Origin: Flammeovirgaceae bacterium UBA6059
GTDB taxonomy: Bacteria; Bacteroidota; Bacteroidia; Cytophagales; Cyclobacteriaceae
Length of the DNA stretch: 64,000 nt
Assembly (NCBI GenBank): GCA_002435755.1
Contig: DIYH01000025.1
Coordinates: 30,252 to 94,251, forward strand
Direction: 5' to 3'
Shown here piece after piece: positions 51,540 to 60,157 of the stretch (positions within the stretch are counted from its first letter, which is position 1; each line of letters starts with the position of its first letter). Both the position numbers and the translations under genes were made by a program. A model generated the notes under the pieces. It saw only the letters and a program-made list of their open reading frames with translations, ran no database searches and was not told the origin of the DNA.

Positions 51540-52447
51540 GCGAAGAAAAGAAGGCTAAACGTAAAAACGCCCTTGGTCGAGGTTTAGGGGCACTTTTGGC
51601 TAACGAATCTGAAGCACCACAACGTCGAAGGGTAAGCGGCGCAGGTGCGGCAGTGACTGGAAACATTGGGGAAATTAGTCTGGACCAGATTGAAGTCAAC
51701 CCGTTTCAGCCTAGAACAGATTTCAATGAAGAAGCACTTCAAGAGCTATCTGAGTCCATCAAGATACAGGGCATCATTCAGCCGATTACCGTTAGGAAAC
51801 TGGGTACCGGAAAATATCAACTCATCTCAGGTGAGCGAAGGTTCCAGGCTTCTAAACTAGCTGGACTTGAAAAAGTGCCTGCTTACATTCGTGAAGCAGA
51901 CGACCAGCAAATGCTGGAGATGGCTCTGATTGAAAACATTCAGCGTGAAAATCTCAACAGCATAGAAATCGCACTGTCCTATCAACGTCTGATGAATGAG
52001 TGTAAGCTCAAGCAAGAAGAGCTTGGTGATCGGGTTGGTAAAAACAGAACAACCGTCAATAACTATCTGAGGTTACTCAAATTGCCACCTGACATTCAGA
52101 TTGCACTGAGAGATGGAAAGCTTTCGATGGGCCATGCCAGAGCCATTATCAATATAGAGAATGTAGACCTGCAGCTTGACGTATTCAAGAAGATACTGGC
52201 AGAGGACTTGTCTGTAAGAAAAGTAGAAGCGCTGGTAAGATCACTGACCAATAAAGAGGAAAAAACAGCTCCAAAAAAACCTGAGAAGGAGTTTTCGCCT
52301 GAACTCAAAAAACTTCAAGAAAGCTTATCTTCGTATTTTGGCACAAAGGTCATAGTCCATCAAAAATCAAAAGATAACGGTGATATCACCATTCCCTATT
52401 TTTCAACAGAAGATCTCAATCGTATCCTTGAGATCCTGGATATGTAG
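51536..52447 (+). CDS. parB: Chromosome partitioning protein ParB (Spo0J)
   Basis: 303 residues. A basic N-terminus (KRKNALGRGLGALL) interacts with ParA. The CTPase/ParB-N domain has NPFQPRTDF, GERRFQASKLAG and ENIQRENLN. A helix-turn-helix (KQEELGDRVGKNRTTVNNYL) binds parS. It overlaps parA by 4 bases and the DUF5683 gene by about 20 bases. Confidence 0.97.
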   Translation: MSEEKKAKRKNALGRGLGALLANESEAPQRRRVSGAGAAVTGNIGEISLDQIEVNPFQPRTDFNEEALQELSESIKIQGIIQPITVRKLGTGKYQLISGERRFQASKLAGLEKVPAYIREADDQQMLEMALIENIQRENLNSIEIALSYQRLMNECKLKQEELGDRVGKNRTTVNNYLRLLKLPPDIQIALRDGKLSMGHARAIINIENVDLQLDVFKKILAEDLSVRKVEALVRSLTNKEEKTAPKKPEKEFSPELKKLQESLSSYFGTKVIVHQKSKDNGDITIPYFSTEDLNRILEILDM

Positions 52448-53021
52448 GGTATTTCTGACCATTCCATTCTTCATAATTGTCTCTCTTGATAGTGCCTTGG
52501 CACAAGATGAAGAAGTGGATGTCATAGACGTACAGGGTAACCTCGACAATGTAGAGACAATCGAGACCGTGAGTACCCTGGACCCACAAAAAGCTGCTCT
52601 GTATTCTGCAGTACTTCCAGGTTTGGGTCAGGTATACAACAAGGATTATTGGAAGATACCGGTCATTTATGGTGGTGGCATCATCATCATGCACTTCATC
52701 AACCAAAACCATGACCTTTACAATACTTTCGACAATGCACTGCTTGCTGAAGTAGATGGTGTAGAAGAAACCATAAACCCTTTTGATCGATTCAATCAAG
52801 CATCACTACAAAATCGCAGGGACCGGTTTAAGCGTGATCGTGATTTTATGATCATTGTCGGAGTAGTCTATTATCTACTTAACGTTGTAGAGGCACATGT
52901 TTCGGCGCACCTTAAGGAATTTGATGTAAATGAGGATCTCTCTCTGAAATTAAAACCAAGTTTTCAGCCACTCCCTGGTCAGTACCCTGCGGCGGGATTT
53001 GGGGTAGCACTTACCTTCTAG
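52428..53021 (+). CDS. DUF5683 membrane protein
   Basis: About 197 residues from a TTG at 52428, giving a signal peptide RSWICRVFLTIPFF..DSALAQ. No ATG exists in the usable region; a GTG at 52380 would add 16 residues inside parB. The DUF5683 core is visible: ALYSAVLPGLGQVYNKDYWKIPVIYGG (key part PGLGQVYNKDYW), then the membrane segment IIVGVVYYLLNVVEAHV. The family sits between parB and dapB in many Bacteroidota. Its function is unknown; the location in the cell envelope is likely. Confidence 0.85.
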   Translation: MRSWICRVFLTIPFFIIVSLDSALAQDEEVDVIDVQGNLDNVETIETVSTLDPQKAALYSAVLPGLGQVYNKDYWKIPVIYGGGIIIMHFINQNHDLYNTFDNALLAEVDGVEETINPFDRFNQASLQNRRDRFKRDRDFMIIVGVVYYLLNVVEAHVSAHLKEFDVNEDLSLKLKPSFQPLPGQYPAAGFGVALTF

Positions 53022-53026
53022 TTGAT

Positions 53027-53746
53027 ATGAACATAGCCTTAATAGGGTATGGCAAAATGGGCCGTACCATAGAAGAAATTGTAAAAGAAAGGGGCCACAG
53101 CATTGTGGGTATTATAGATGAAGGATCAGACCTGAAGATTAGTGATCTACCGGGAAAAAAAGTGGATGTCGCAATTGAGTTTACACAACCTGTATCTGCT
53201 TTTAACAACTTGAAAGAGTGTATTACAGAGGGTATCACCGTCATCTCCGGCACCACAGGTTGGCTCGATAAGTATGATGAACTGGTCTCTTACACTACAT
53301 CAAAGCAGGGTACATTTCTCTACAGTTCTAATTTCAGTCTTGGTGTCAATCTCTTCTTCAAGATCACCCAACATGTCGCCAGGCTCATGAGTGCCTATTC
53401 CGGATACGGTGTAGAAATGGAAGAGGTCCATCACACTCAAAAAAAAGATGCACCAAGTGGTACTGCTATTACCCTCGCGGAGGGCATTATTAAAAATGAT
53501 AGCCGGTTTAGCTCATGGGTCAATGAAATCACTGATAAGAAGGATATGCTGCGTATAATGTCAAAAAGAATTGACGAAGTACCAGGTACCCACACAGTGA
53601 AATACAGCTCGAAGGAAGATGATATTCAACTCACACACACAGCTCACAGCCGTAAAGGTTTCGCACTTGGCGCGGTATTAGTGGCCGAGTGGATTGCTGA
53701 TAAGAAGGGCATACTGACCATGGACGACTTCCTCGGATTTAAATAA
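53027..53746 (+). CDS. dapB: 4-hydroxy-tetrahydrodipicolinate reductase
   Basis: 239 residues. NAD(P)-binding IALIGYGKMGRTIEE is at the N-terminus. The catalytic EEVHHTQKKDAPSGTA and the SSNFSLGVN motif are present. It catalyses a step to diaminopimelate and lysine. The protein is at the short end of the family range, which is usual in this phylum. It starts 5 bases after the DUF5683 gene. Confidence 0.96.
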   Translation: MNIALIGYGKMGRTIEEIVKERGHSIVGIIDEGSDLKISDLPGKKVDVAIEFTQPVSAFNNLKECITEGITVISGTTGWLDKYDELVSYTTSKQGTFLYSSNFSLGVNLFFKITQHVARLMSAYSGYGVEMEEVHHTQKKDAPSGTAITLAEGIIKNDSRFSSWVNEITDKKDMLRIMSKRIDEVPGTHTVKYSSKEDDIQLTHTAHSRKGFALGAVLVAEWIADKKGILTMDDFLGFK

Positions 53747-53756
53747 AAATAGTTTC

Positions 53757-53764
53757 TAAATTTG
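53757..53764 (+). promoter_or_regulatory. -7-like element upstream of lepB
   Basis: TAAATTTG matches TAnnTTTG, 28 bases before the ATG at 53792. It lies only 10 bases after the dapB stop, so lepB may have its own promoter in addition to read-through. The -33 side is AT-rich without a clear TTG. Confidence 0.45.
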
Positions 53765-53791
53765 CCGCCTGCTGAACCAGGGAAGAATAAG

Positions 53792-54871
53792 ATGTTTACG
53801 AAAAAGAAGAAGGAAGAAAAGCCCAAAAAAGGGCCAGTCAAAGAATGGCTTGATGCCATTGTGTTTGCGGTAGTGGCGGCCACATTGATCCGATGGGTCT
53901 TTATGGAGGCATTTACCATACCCACTCCTTCTATGGAGAAGTCTTTACTCGTAGGTGATTTTCTTTTTGTAAGCAAAATCAGCTATGGCCCGAGAACACC
54001 CAAGACCCCTCTTCAGATCCCTTTGACACACGCTAAGATTTGGGGTACCGATATCCCCTCCTATCTGGATTGGATTCAGCTACCGCAGTTCAGGCTGCCC
54101 GGTCTTGGAGAAGTAGAACGCAACGATGTGGTTGTCTTTAATTATCCTCCGGAGTTTGAGCATCCGATTGATCTCAAAACCCACTACATCAAGCGGTGCA
54201 TAGGGGTGCCAGGAGACATCCTTGAAGTAAGGGACACACAAGTGTATATCAACGGAGAGATCGGGTCGAATCCCGAGGAGATGCAGTTCATGTACTCACT
54301 GGTTACAGATCAAATCATTAACGACCGTATTTTCGAGAAATATGATGTGTGGGAGTATCGAAAATCAACGGATGGCTATATCATCCACACAACTCCGGCA
54401 ATTGCTCAATCAATGGAAAAGTTGGACTTTGTCCTGGGTTTAGCAAAAGCAAAAAGGCCAGAGCGCTATGTTGAGCCTAGAATATTTCCGGATGTAAGAT
54501 TTTTCCCCTGGAATGCAGACTTCTACGGCCCTATGGAAATCCCAGGAGAGGGTAAGACGATCCAAATGGATGAGGAAACTGTAGCGATGTATGGCTCAAC
54601 CATCACAGATTACGAAAATCATGATGATGCGAAGATCCAGGATGGAAAATTACTAATTGATGGTCAAGAGGTCAGTGAATACACTTTCAAACAAAACTAC
54701 TACTTCATGATGGGTGACAACCGCCATAACTCAGAAGATTCCAGGTTCTGGGGATTCGTACCCGAAGATCATGTAGTGGGAGAAGCGGCTTTCATATGGC
54801 TTTCGCTAGACGCCAACAAGAGTCTGTTCAGCAAATTACGCTGGAGGAGATTTTTCAATATCATCGAGTAG
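53792..54871 (+). CDS. lepB: Signal peptidase I
   Basis: About 359 residues from the ATG at 53792 (MFTKKKKEEK); the frame is open from a TTG at 53762, but that is not a credible start. A membrane segment (residues 19-37) precedes the catalytic Ser47 in TIPTPSMEKSLLVGD. The general-base lysine is in HYIKRCIGVPGD, and the C-terminal box is MGDNRHNSEDSRFWGFV. The protein is long because of an insert between the boxes, as is normal in Bacteroidota. Confidence 0.95.
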   Translation: MFTKKKKEEKPKKGPVKEWLDAIVFAVVAATLIRWVFMEAFTIPTPSMEKSLLVGDFLFVSKISYGPRTPKTPLQIPLTHAKIWGTDIPSYLDWIQLPQFRLPGLGEVERNDVVVFNYPPEFEHPIDLKTHYIKRCIGVPGDILEVRDTQVYINGEIGSNPEEMQFMYSLVTDQIINDRIFEKYDVWEYRKSTDGYIIHTTPAIAQSMEKLDFVLGLAKAKRPERYVEPRIFPDVRFFPWNADFYGPMEIPGEGKTIQMDEETVAMYGSTITDYENHDDAKIQDGKLLIDGQEVSEYTFKQNYYFMMGDNRHNSEDSRFWGFVPEDHVVGEAAFIWLSLDANKSLFSKLRWRRFFNIIE

Positions 54872-54879
54872 TTAGGCAC

Positions 54880-55542
54880 TTACCATTCTATTTCCGGTAG
54901 GCCTTGTGCCTTGAGGTACTCATTGGTCTGGCTGAAGTGTTTGTTACCAAAAAATCCACGATGCGCTGCAAATGGTGATGGATGTGCTGATTCGAGAACG
55001 TGGTGCCTGGTTTTGTCGATAATAGTTCCTTTCTTTTGAGCGTATGAACCCCAAAGCAAGAACACCACATTATGCTTTTCATCAGAAACCACTTTGATGA
55101 CAGCATCAGTGAATGACTCCCAACCCTTATTCTGATGGGAACCAGGAGTACTTGCCCTCACAGTCAGTGTAGCATTAAGCAACAATACTCCTTGGTCCGC
55201 CCATCTCACGAGACTACCATGAGGTGGCATGGGTAGGTTCAGGTCATCTTTGATCTCCTTAAATATATTGACCAAGCTGGGCGGCATTGGGATACCTTCA
55301 TTAACAGAAAAACACAGACCATGTGCCTGCCCTTTCCCATGATATGGGTCCTGACCTATGATCACTACTTTGACCTGATCAAAGGTGCAATGATCGAACG
55401 CGCTAAAGATCTGCTTGCCGGGAGGGTAAACTCTGTGATTGGAATACTCCGATTTAACGAATGTTACCAGCTCCTGAAAATAGGGCTTATCAAATTCTGA
55501 TTTCAGTCTATTTCCCCAGCTCTGTTCAATTTTCACATTCAT
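54880..55542 (-). CDS. ung: Uracil-DNA glycosylase (family 1)
   Basis: 220 residues from the ATG at 55540-55542 (MNVKIEQSWG); the frame is open upstream to 55662 but without family similarity. The water-activating Asp is in VVIIGQDPYHGKGQAHGLCFS and the catalytic His in HPSPFAAHRGF. VLLLNATLTVR is intact. It removes uracil from DNA. It converges with lepB, 8 bases between stops, and diverges from apaG. Confidence 0.97.
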   Translation of the reverse strand: MNVKIEQSWGNRLKSEFDKPYFQELVTFVKSEYSNHRVYPPGKQIFSAFDHCTFDQVKVVIIGQDPYHGKGQAHGLCFSVNEGIPMPPSLVNIFKEIKDDLNLPMPPHGSLVRWADQGVLLLNATLTVRASTPGSHQNKGWESFTDAVIKVVSDEKHNVVFLLWGSYAQKKGTIIDKTRHHVLESAHPSPFAAHRGFFGNKHFSQTNEYLKAQGLPEIEW

Positions 55543-55633
55543 GATTAGATAAGTCAGGTTTTTTTTGTTTCTTATTGTCGAAATTATAAGGAATTGGCAA
55601 TCTTTACTCGCATAAGTGCGTAATAAAAAATAG

Positions 55634-56020
55634 GTGACCACTGAAATTACACAAGGCATCAAAGTCAGTGTTGAGACTGAATACCAACCGGAATATTCCA
55701 GTCCGGCACAGCGCCATTTTGTGTTTACCTATCGCATCACCATCGAGAATAATAGCCAGTACACTTTTCAGTTATTAAGAAGGCATTGGTATATCCATGA
55801 TGCTACTTTTGAGATGAGAGAGGTAGAAGGTGACGGTGTAGTAGGCAAGCAGCCGGTGCTCGAGCCGGGGCAATCTCACCGCTATGTTTCAGGATGTAAC
55901 CTAAGATCCGGTACTGGCAAAATGTATGGTACTTACACTATGGAAAGGTCGCTAGACGGCAAAGTGATCGAAGTAGCCATTCCTGCTTTTAGCATGATCG
56001 TTCCGTTCAGACTTAATTAA
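55634..56020 (+). CDS. apaG: ApaG protein (DUF525)
   Basis: 128 residues, starting with GTG at 55634 (MTTEITQGIKVSVE). The immunoglobulin-like fold motifs QPEYSSPAQRHFVFTYRITIEN and GVVGKQPVLEPG are present, as is GKMYGTYTM. The biochemical role is uncertain in all bacteria; a link to Co/Mg resistance and diadenosine tetraphosphate was suggested from operons. It is followed after 6 bases by a methyltransferase-like gene. Confidence 0.93.
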   Translation: MTTEITQGIKVSVETEYQPEYSSPAQRHFVFTYRITIENNSQYTFQLLRRHWYIHDATFEMREVEGDGVVGKQPVLEPGQSHRYVSGCNLRSGTGKMYGTYTMERSLDGKVIEVAIPAFSMIVPFRLN

Positions 56021-56026
56021 CCTCTG

Positions 56027-56815
56027 TTGCTGACACGACAGAAGCTATTTCAGGTGGCCGAGTATCTACAGTATTGGCTATCTCAGGTTGATGAACACTC
56101 ACTCCAAGCTCCGTTCATTTATGATTTTTACACTAAAGTGATCCTTGGCGAATCACCATCCCAACCAGATCTTATCGCACTTAGACAGGAGTTGACCCGC
56201 AACATCAACATAATACCTATCAAGGACTATGGCGCTGGATCTATAACCGGAGCGTCAGAGCATCGACAAATTGGGGTAATAGCCAAATACTCTATATCCA
56301 CAATAAAGACAGCTCAGCTCATCTCTCGGATTACAGCATACTTCAACCCCGGTAAAGTGATAGAACTTGGAACATCGCTCGGCTTATTGACACTCGAGAT
56401 CAACAGAGGCACTCCGGGAGCGGATATCTATACCATCGAAGGGGCTCCAGCACTTTGTGATTTGGCTAAGTCACATTTTAAAAAATACAGCACTGGACAA
56501 ATAAAGCTCTATCAGGGCAACATTGACAAGGTTTTACCTCAGGTGATCCAGGAGGCTGGGCATGTAGATGTAGCCATTGTAGATGCTAATCACACCAAAG
56601 AAGCGACTCTCTCCTATTTCTATACACTGCTCAAAGGATGCAATCAGCAATCTGTGATCGTCATAGATGATATTCATTGGTCCAAAGGTATGAAAGCAGC
56701 ATGGTCCGAAATATCTAACCACCCGGAAGTGACCTGCTCTATCGATCTTTATCAAATCGGTGTGGTGATGTTCAGAGAGGAGCTGTCTAAGCAGCAATGG
56801 ACACTTACCGTTTGA
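56027..56815 (+). CDS. Class I SAM-dependent methyltransferase (O-methyltransferase-like)
   Basis: 262 residues, starting with TTG at 56027; no better start is near. The SAM-binding motif VIELGTSLGLLTLEI, the acidic IYTIEGAP and VDVAIVDANHT (motif II) are visible, and VIVIDDIHWSKGM matches the metal-binding DD(I/N) of the catechol-type family. The substrate is unknown. It ends with an 11-base overlap with the convergent gene. It might share a transcript with apaG. Confidence 0.8.
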   Translation: MLTRQKLFQVAEYLQYWLSQVDEHSLQAPFIYDFYTKVILGESPSQPDLIALRQELTRNINIIPIKDYGAGSITGASEHRQIGVIAKYSISTIKTAQLISRITAYFNPGKVIELGTSLGLLTLEINRGTPGADIYTIEGAPALCDLAKSHFKKYSTGQIKLYQGNIDKVLPQVIQEAGHVDVAIVDANHTKEATLSYFYTLLKGCNQQSVIVIDDIHWSKGMKAAWSEISNHPEVTCSIDLYQIGVVMFREELSKQQWTLTV

Positions 56816-57389
56816 CGCAATTGATGAACAACTCGCTTCCCTGCCTCGGAGGAATTGAGTTATGACATGGTTCAAAGACCGCCAAATCAAAAGCAGCTTC
56901 AAACAAAGGAAGGTACTGTGCTCGATGACCACCAAAAGGTGGTCGGTCAACGTTAAGTTCGACATCAAAAAGTACACCCACCACTTTTCCTCCTGCCATC
57001 AAGAGCTCGTGTACTTTTGAAATATATCCTGGTCTCAAATCAGGAGTAATTGCACAAAAGAAAGTTTGCTCTAATATCAAATCATATTGGCCTTTGTGTT
57101 CAAAAAAATCTCCATGAATAATATACTCCTTGCCAAACTCAGGACATTTGGCACTTAACTGAGCTAATGGGGCTTTTGAAATATCAATGACGGTGACATT
57201 GCTAAACCCACTCATATGGAGATATTCAGCTTCGTATGCATTGCCAGCTCCGGGGATCAATATCCGAATGGATTTGTCCTCCAACTGATCGATGTAGTTT
57301 TTGAGAGGTGTCGATGGGTATCCTATATCCCACCCTATCTTACCAGAATGATAGCGATCGGTCCAATAAGATTCATCAAGTTTGGTCAT
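56805..57389 (-). CDS. TPMT-family thiol methyltransferase
   Basis: 194 residues. N-terminal WTDRYHSGKIGWDIG is typical of the thiopurine/thiol methyltransferase family. The SAM motif ILIPGAGNAYEAEYL and the ILEQTFFCAITPDLRP motif are intact. Relatives methylate halides, thiols or selenium compounds. The true substrate is not deducible. It converges with the previous gene over 11 bases. Confidence 0.85.
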   Translation of the reverse strand: MTKLDESYWTDRYHSGKIGWDIGYPSTPLKNYIDQLEDKSIRILIPGAGNAYEAEYLHMSGFSNVTVIDISKAPLAQLSAKCPEFGKEYIIHGDFFEHKGQYDLILEQTFFCAITPDLRPGYISKVHELLMAGGKVVGVLFDVELNVDRPPFGGHRAQYLPLFEAAFDLAVFEPCHNSIPPRQGSELFINCVKR

Positions 57390-57443
57390 AGGCTAAATAT
57401 ATGCTAAGAAAACTCGTTGCTATGGTTTTACTACACATTCATC

Positions 57444-57451
57444 TAACTTTG
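57444..57451 (+). promoter_or_regulatory. -7 promoter element of the coiled-coil gene
   Basis: TAACTTTG matches TAnnTTTG, 28 bases before the ATG at 57479. No good TTG at the usual spacing. Confidence 0.5.
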
Positions 57452-57478
57452 CAGCAATTTTTAAACCAAGGCTAACAA

Positions 57479-58408
57479 ATGGCAGAGCAGCAAAATCAAG
57501 GGCAAGAAAAACAAAAGGAGGAGGCGCCAAAGAAAAAATCACTATTGGTACCCATCCTGATTGGGATACTAGTGATCGTCATTGGCTTAGTGGTGTACAA
57601 CTACTTTGAAAATCAGCGACTGGAAGAAGAAAAGCGTACGCAAGAGGCAATCATAGAAAGAACGTACGCACAGCTCGATTCTATCAACAATGAGTTGAAT
57701 GATAAGATTTTAACCATCTCTCAGCTTGGAGGTGAGATCGATACCCTTGTGAAGATTAGAGAGAAGCTAGAAACAGAGCGTCAAGAATTCAGAACCAGGG
57801 CTTTCAGACAGATCAATGATCTGCAAGAACGTGTGGATGGGTACAAAGAACTATTGGTAGCTCAGGATATCGAGATAGAGAGACTCAAGGAGATCAATGA
57901 GCAATTGGTAGTGGAAAACACCACACTCAAAGAAGAAAAGAACGAGTTGAATGAGTCACTCCGAGACTTAAACCAGTCTAACAGTGAACTAGAGGAAAAA
58001 GTAGCTCTTGCTGGTAGGTTGGCAGTGGAAGGCCTTCAGGTATTTGCGGTAGCAAGCAATGGTCGTGAGCGTGAGGGTGAATTTAGAAATCGTCATATTA
58101 ACAAACTCAAGATCGACTTTTTTATAGAAGAGAACCAAGTAGCACCTATAGAAGGAAAGGATATTCTGGTAAGGATCATTGCACCTGATAAAAACGTACT
58201 GTTCGATGTAACAAGAGGGTCTGGCAGCTTCATCTTCGAAGGACGTGAGATGTTTTTCACTGCCAAAAAAGAAATACTCTATGATCGCCAGCGTCAAAAA
58301 ATGACCTATTACTACGAGAAGGGGAGTGACTATCAGTCAGGGCAGCATCTCGTGGAGGTCTATACAGATGACTATCTGATGGGCAAAGGCAGCTTTACAG
58401 TCAAGTAG
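57479..58408 (+). CDS. Membrane-anchored coiled-coil protein, function unknown
   Basis: 309 residues. A basic N-terminus with one membrane segment at about 22-40 (LLVPILIGILVIVIGLVV) precedes a long coiled coil (about 45-180, for example NEQLVVENTTLKEEKNEL). A C-terminal beta-rich domain (about 185-309) ends in a FTVK tail. It probably anchors in the inner membrane with the coiled coil outside. No named family is recognised with certainty; the arrangement is common in Bacteroidota. Its own promoter lies upstream and the rpsF operon follows. Confidence 0.75.
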   Translation: MAEQQNQGQEKQKEEAPKKKSLLVPILIGILVIVIGLVVYNYFENQRLEEEKRTQEAIIERTYAQLDSINNELNDKILTISQLGGEIDTLVKIREKLETERQEFRTRAFRQINDLQERVDGYKELLVAQDIEIERLKEINEQLVVENTTLKEEKNELNESLRDLNQSNSELEEKVALAGRLAVEGLQVFAVASNGREREGEFRNRHINKLKIDFFIEENQVAPIEGKDILVRIIAPDKNVLFDVTRGSGSFIFEGREMFFTAKKEILYDRQRQKMTYYYEKGSDYQSGQHLVEVYTDDYLMGKGSFTVK

Positions 58409-58427
58409 TTTTTACCAATTCCGCTTT

Positions 58428-58457
58428 TTGATTACTGGTAAGAATCATCTAATTTCG
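58428..58457 (+). promoter_or_regulatory. Promoter of the rpsF-rpsR-rplI operon
   Basis: TTG (58428-58430), exactly 19 bases of spacer, and TAATTTCG (58450-58457, one mismatch to TAnnTTTG). The ATG of rpsF is 24 bases further on. This is the best -33/-7 spacing match seen in the window. Confidence 0.7.
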
Positions 58458-58480
58458 CACCTCATTTAATAAAAACAATC

Positions 58481-58843
58481 ATGAACAAGAATTACGAGAC
58501 GGTATTCATTATGACTCCCGTTCTATCTGAAGTCCAGATGGAGGATGCTGTCGATAAGTTCAGAAAGGTGCTCACCGACAATGGTGCAGAGCTTGTAAAT
58601 GACGAAAATTGGGGCCTGAGAAAACTGGCCTACCCTATTGCTCATAAGTCTACAGGCTTTTATCACCTTATTGAATTCAAGTCGGCTCCAGAACTCATCG
58701 AAACATTAGAGACTGAATATAGACGTGACGAGCGCATCATGAGGTTTCTCACCGTATCATTGGACAAGCACGCCGTGGCTTACAATGAAAAAAGAAGGAG
58801 TGGCGCATTTAACAAGGACAAAAAAGAGGAGGCTGCAGCATGA
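58481..58843 (+). CDS. rpsF: 30S ribosomal protein S6
   Basis: 120 residues with the S6 fold (NYETVFIMTPVL, ENWGLRKLAYPIAHKSTGFYHLIEF; key part GLRKLAYPI). It binds 16S rRNA as a dimer with S18. It overlaps rpsR by 4 bases, so the two are translated together, and leads the standard S6-S18-L9 operon. Confidence 0.97.
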   Translation: MNKNYETVFIMTPVLSEVQMEDAVDKFRKVLTDNGAELVNDENWGLRKLAYPIAHKSTGFYHLIEFKSAPELIETLETEYRRDERIMRFLTVSLDKHAVAYNEKRRSGAFNKDKKEEAAA

Positions 58844-59091
58844 CATTACAGAACGAACCTATCAATAGAGAACAGCAGAAGAAAAAATACTGCAGGTTCA
58901 AAAAGAATGGCATCAAATACATCGACTATAAGGATGCTAACTTCCTATTGAAATTTGTCAATGATCAAGGCAAAATTTTGCCTCGTCGATTGACTGGTAC
59001 AAGTCAAAAGTTCCAAAGAAAAGTGACCCAGGCTGTTAAAAGGTCTCGTCACCTGGCGTTGCTGCCTTACCAGTCTGATTCATTAAAATAA
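58840..59091 (+). CDS. rpsR: 30S ribosomal protein S18
   Basis: 83 residues. The basic segment YKDANFLLKFVNDQGKILPRR and TGTSQKFQRKVTQAVKRSRHLALLPY (key part RKVTQAVKRSRHLALLPY) is the family signature. It starts within the rpsF stop (ATGA). No CxxC zinc motif is seen beyond the YCRFKK segment. Confidence 0.97.
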   Translation: MTLQNEPINREQQKKKYCRFKKNGIKYIDYKDANFLLKFVNDQGKILPRRLTGTSQKFQRKVTQAVKRSRHLALLPYQSDSLK

Positions 59092-59102
59092 ACTACTAGG
59101 CC

Positions 59103-59546
59103 ATGGAAATTATTCTAAAAGAAGATATAAAGGGGCTGGGTTATAAAAATGACACGGTGACTGTAAAGCCAGGTTACGGTAGAAATTATCTTATTCCGCA
59201 AGGTTTTGCCATTTTGGCAAACACCAGCAACAGAAAGATGATCGACGAAAACATCCGTCAGGCTGCTCACAAAGCTGAGAAGATTAAGAAAGATGCTGAA
59301 AGCATTGCTGACAAGATGAAGGATTTGGTGATCGATATCGCGACCAAAGCTGGCGAGAGTGGAAAGATATTTGGAGCTATCACAGCGCTACAAGTGGCAG
59401 ATGCACTGAGAGCCAAAGGTATAGAAGTAGACAGGAAGAAAGTATCTTTTGCGAACGCCATCAAAGAGGTGGGCGAGCACAAGGCTACCATCCTGTTACA
59501 CAAAGAGGTACAACCAGAGATCACACTCAACGTGGTTGCTGAATAA
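59103..59546 (+). CDS. rplI: 50S ribosomal protein L9
   Basis: 147 residues. N-terminal domain MEIILKEDIKGLGYKNDTV with GYGRNYLIPQGFA, a long connecting helix and a C-terminal domain with GKIFGAIT. Standard length. It is the last gene of the operon and ends 20 bases before a perfect palindromic terminator. Confidence 0.97.
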   Translation: MEIILKEDIKGLGYKNDTVTVKPGYGRNYLIPQGFAILANTSNRKMIDENIRQAAHKAEKIKKDAESIADKMKDLVIDIATKAGESGKIFGAITALQVADALRAKGIEVDRKKVSFANAIKEVGEHKATILLHKEVQPEITLNVVAE

Positions 59547-59566
59547 GCTAACCTTACCAGAACATA

Positions 59567-59602
59567 AAAAGGCCTCAGATGGAATTCCATCTGAGGCCTT
59601 TT
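59567..59602. terminator. Perfect palindromic bidirectional terminator
   Basis: A 36-base perfect palindrome (two 18-base halves, starting AAAAGGCCTCAGATGG and ending in TTTT). It ends rplI and can act on the opposite strand for the PUR gene. A second hairpin AACACCC-CCC-GGGTGTT (59608-59624) directly abuts the stop codon of the convergent PUR gene. Confidence 0.95.
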
Positions 59603-59624
59603 CATTTAACACCCCCCGGGTGTT

Positions 59625-59981
59625 TCAATCCCACTTCAGTTCCGTATCATCTACTTTTACTTCTTCCGCGCTTACAGAATCATTTTCTTCCTGATCCCGG
59701 TCGAACTTACTAAAATCGACATCTGGAAGTAACTCTGTCTTTACATGATCCACGGTTCCATTCAGCGCTGTGACAAACTTGTCAAAGTCTTCCTTGTACA
59801 AAAAGATCTTGTGCTTCTCATAAAAATAGCCATCGTCTTTGTACCTCCTTTTGCTTTCAGTGATCGTCAGGTAGTAGTCGTTTGACTTGGTAGCCTTAAT
59901 ATCAAAAAAATAGGTCCTTTTCCCAGCTCTTACTCTCTCAGAGTAAATTTCCGCTCTGTCATTCACCTTGTCTTCGTCCAC
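59625..59981 (-). CDS. PUR-domain RNA/DNA-binding protein (DUF3276)
   Basis: 118 residues. A single PUR-type domain is visible: RAEIYSERVRAGKRTYFFDIK, then NDYYLTITESKRRY and HKIFLYKEDFDKFVTALN (key parts). The acidic tail is variable. Bacterial PUR proteins (for example Borrelia BpuR) bind RNA and single-stranded DNA. It lies convergent with rplI and diverges from the DUF58 gene over 176 bases of AT-rich DNA in which I see no firm promoter. Confidence 0.88.
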   Translation of the reverse strand: MDEDKVNDRAEIYSERVRAGKRTYFFDIKATKSNDYYLTITESKRRYKDDGYFYEKHKIFLYKEDFDKFVTALNGTVDHVKTELLPDVDFSKFDRDQEENDSVSAEEVKVDDTELKWD

Positions 59982-60157
59982 TTTTTGTTGGTTTAGGTTT
60001 TACTTTGCCCCTAAATAATTTTTTCTTTTTAAAAAAACCAAATCCTCCCTGACTTAAAATAGGTCATATTGTTTAATCATTGAAAATAAATTAACTATAC
60101 GATCAGTTTATTGAAAAGCCATAAAGGCACCAATAAAACACAACGCAACTACCTCAT

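Noticed and set aside
54872..54879. Terminator between lepB and ung
   Set aside because: Only 8 bases separate the stops and no hairpin was seen; ends may overlap or read through.
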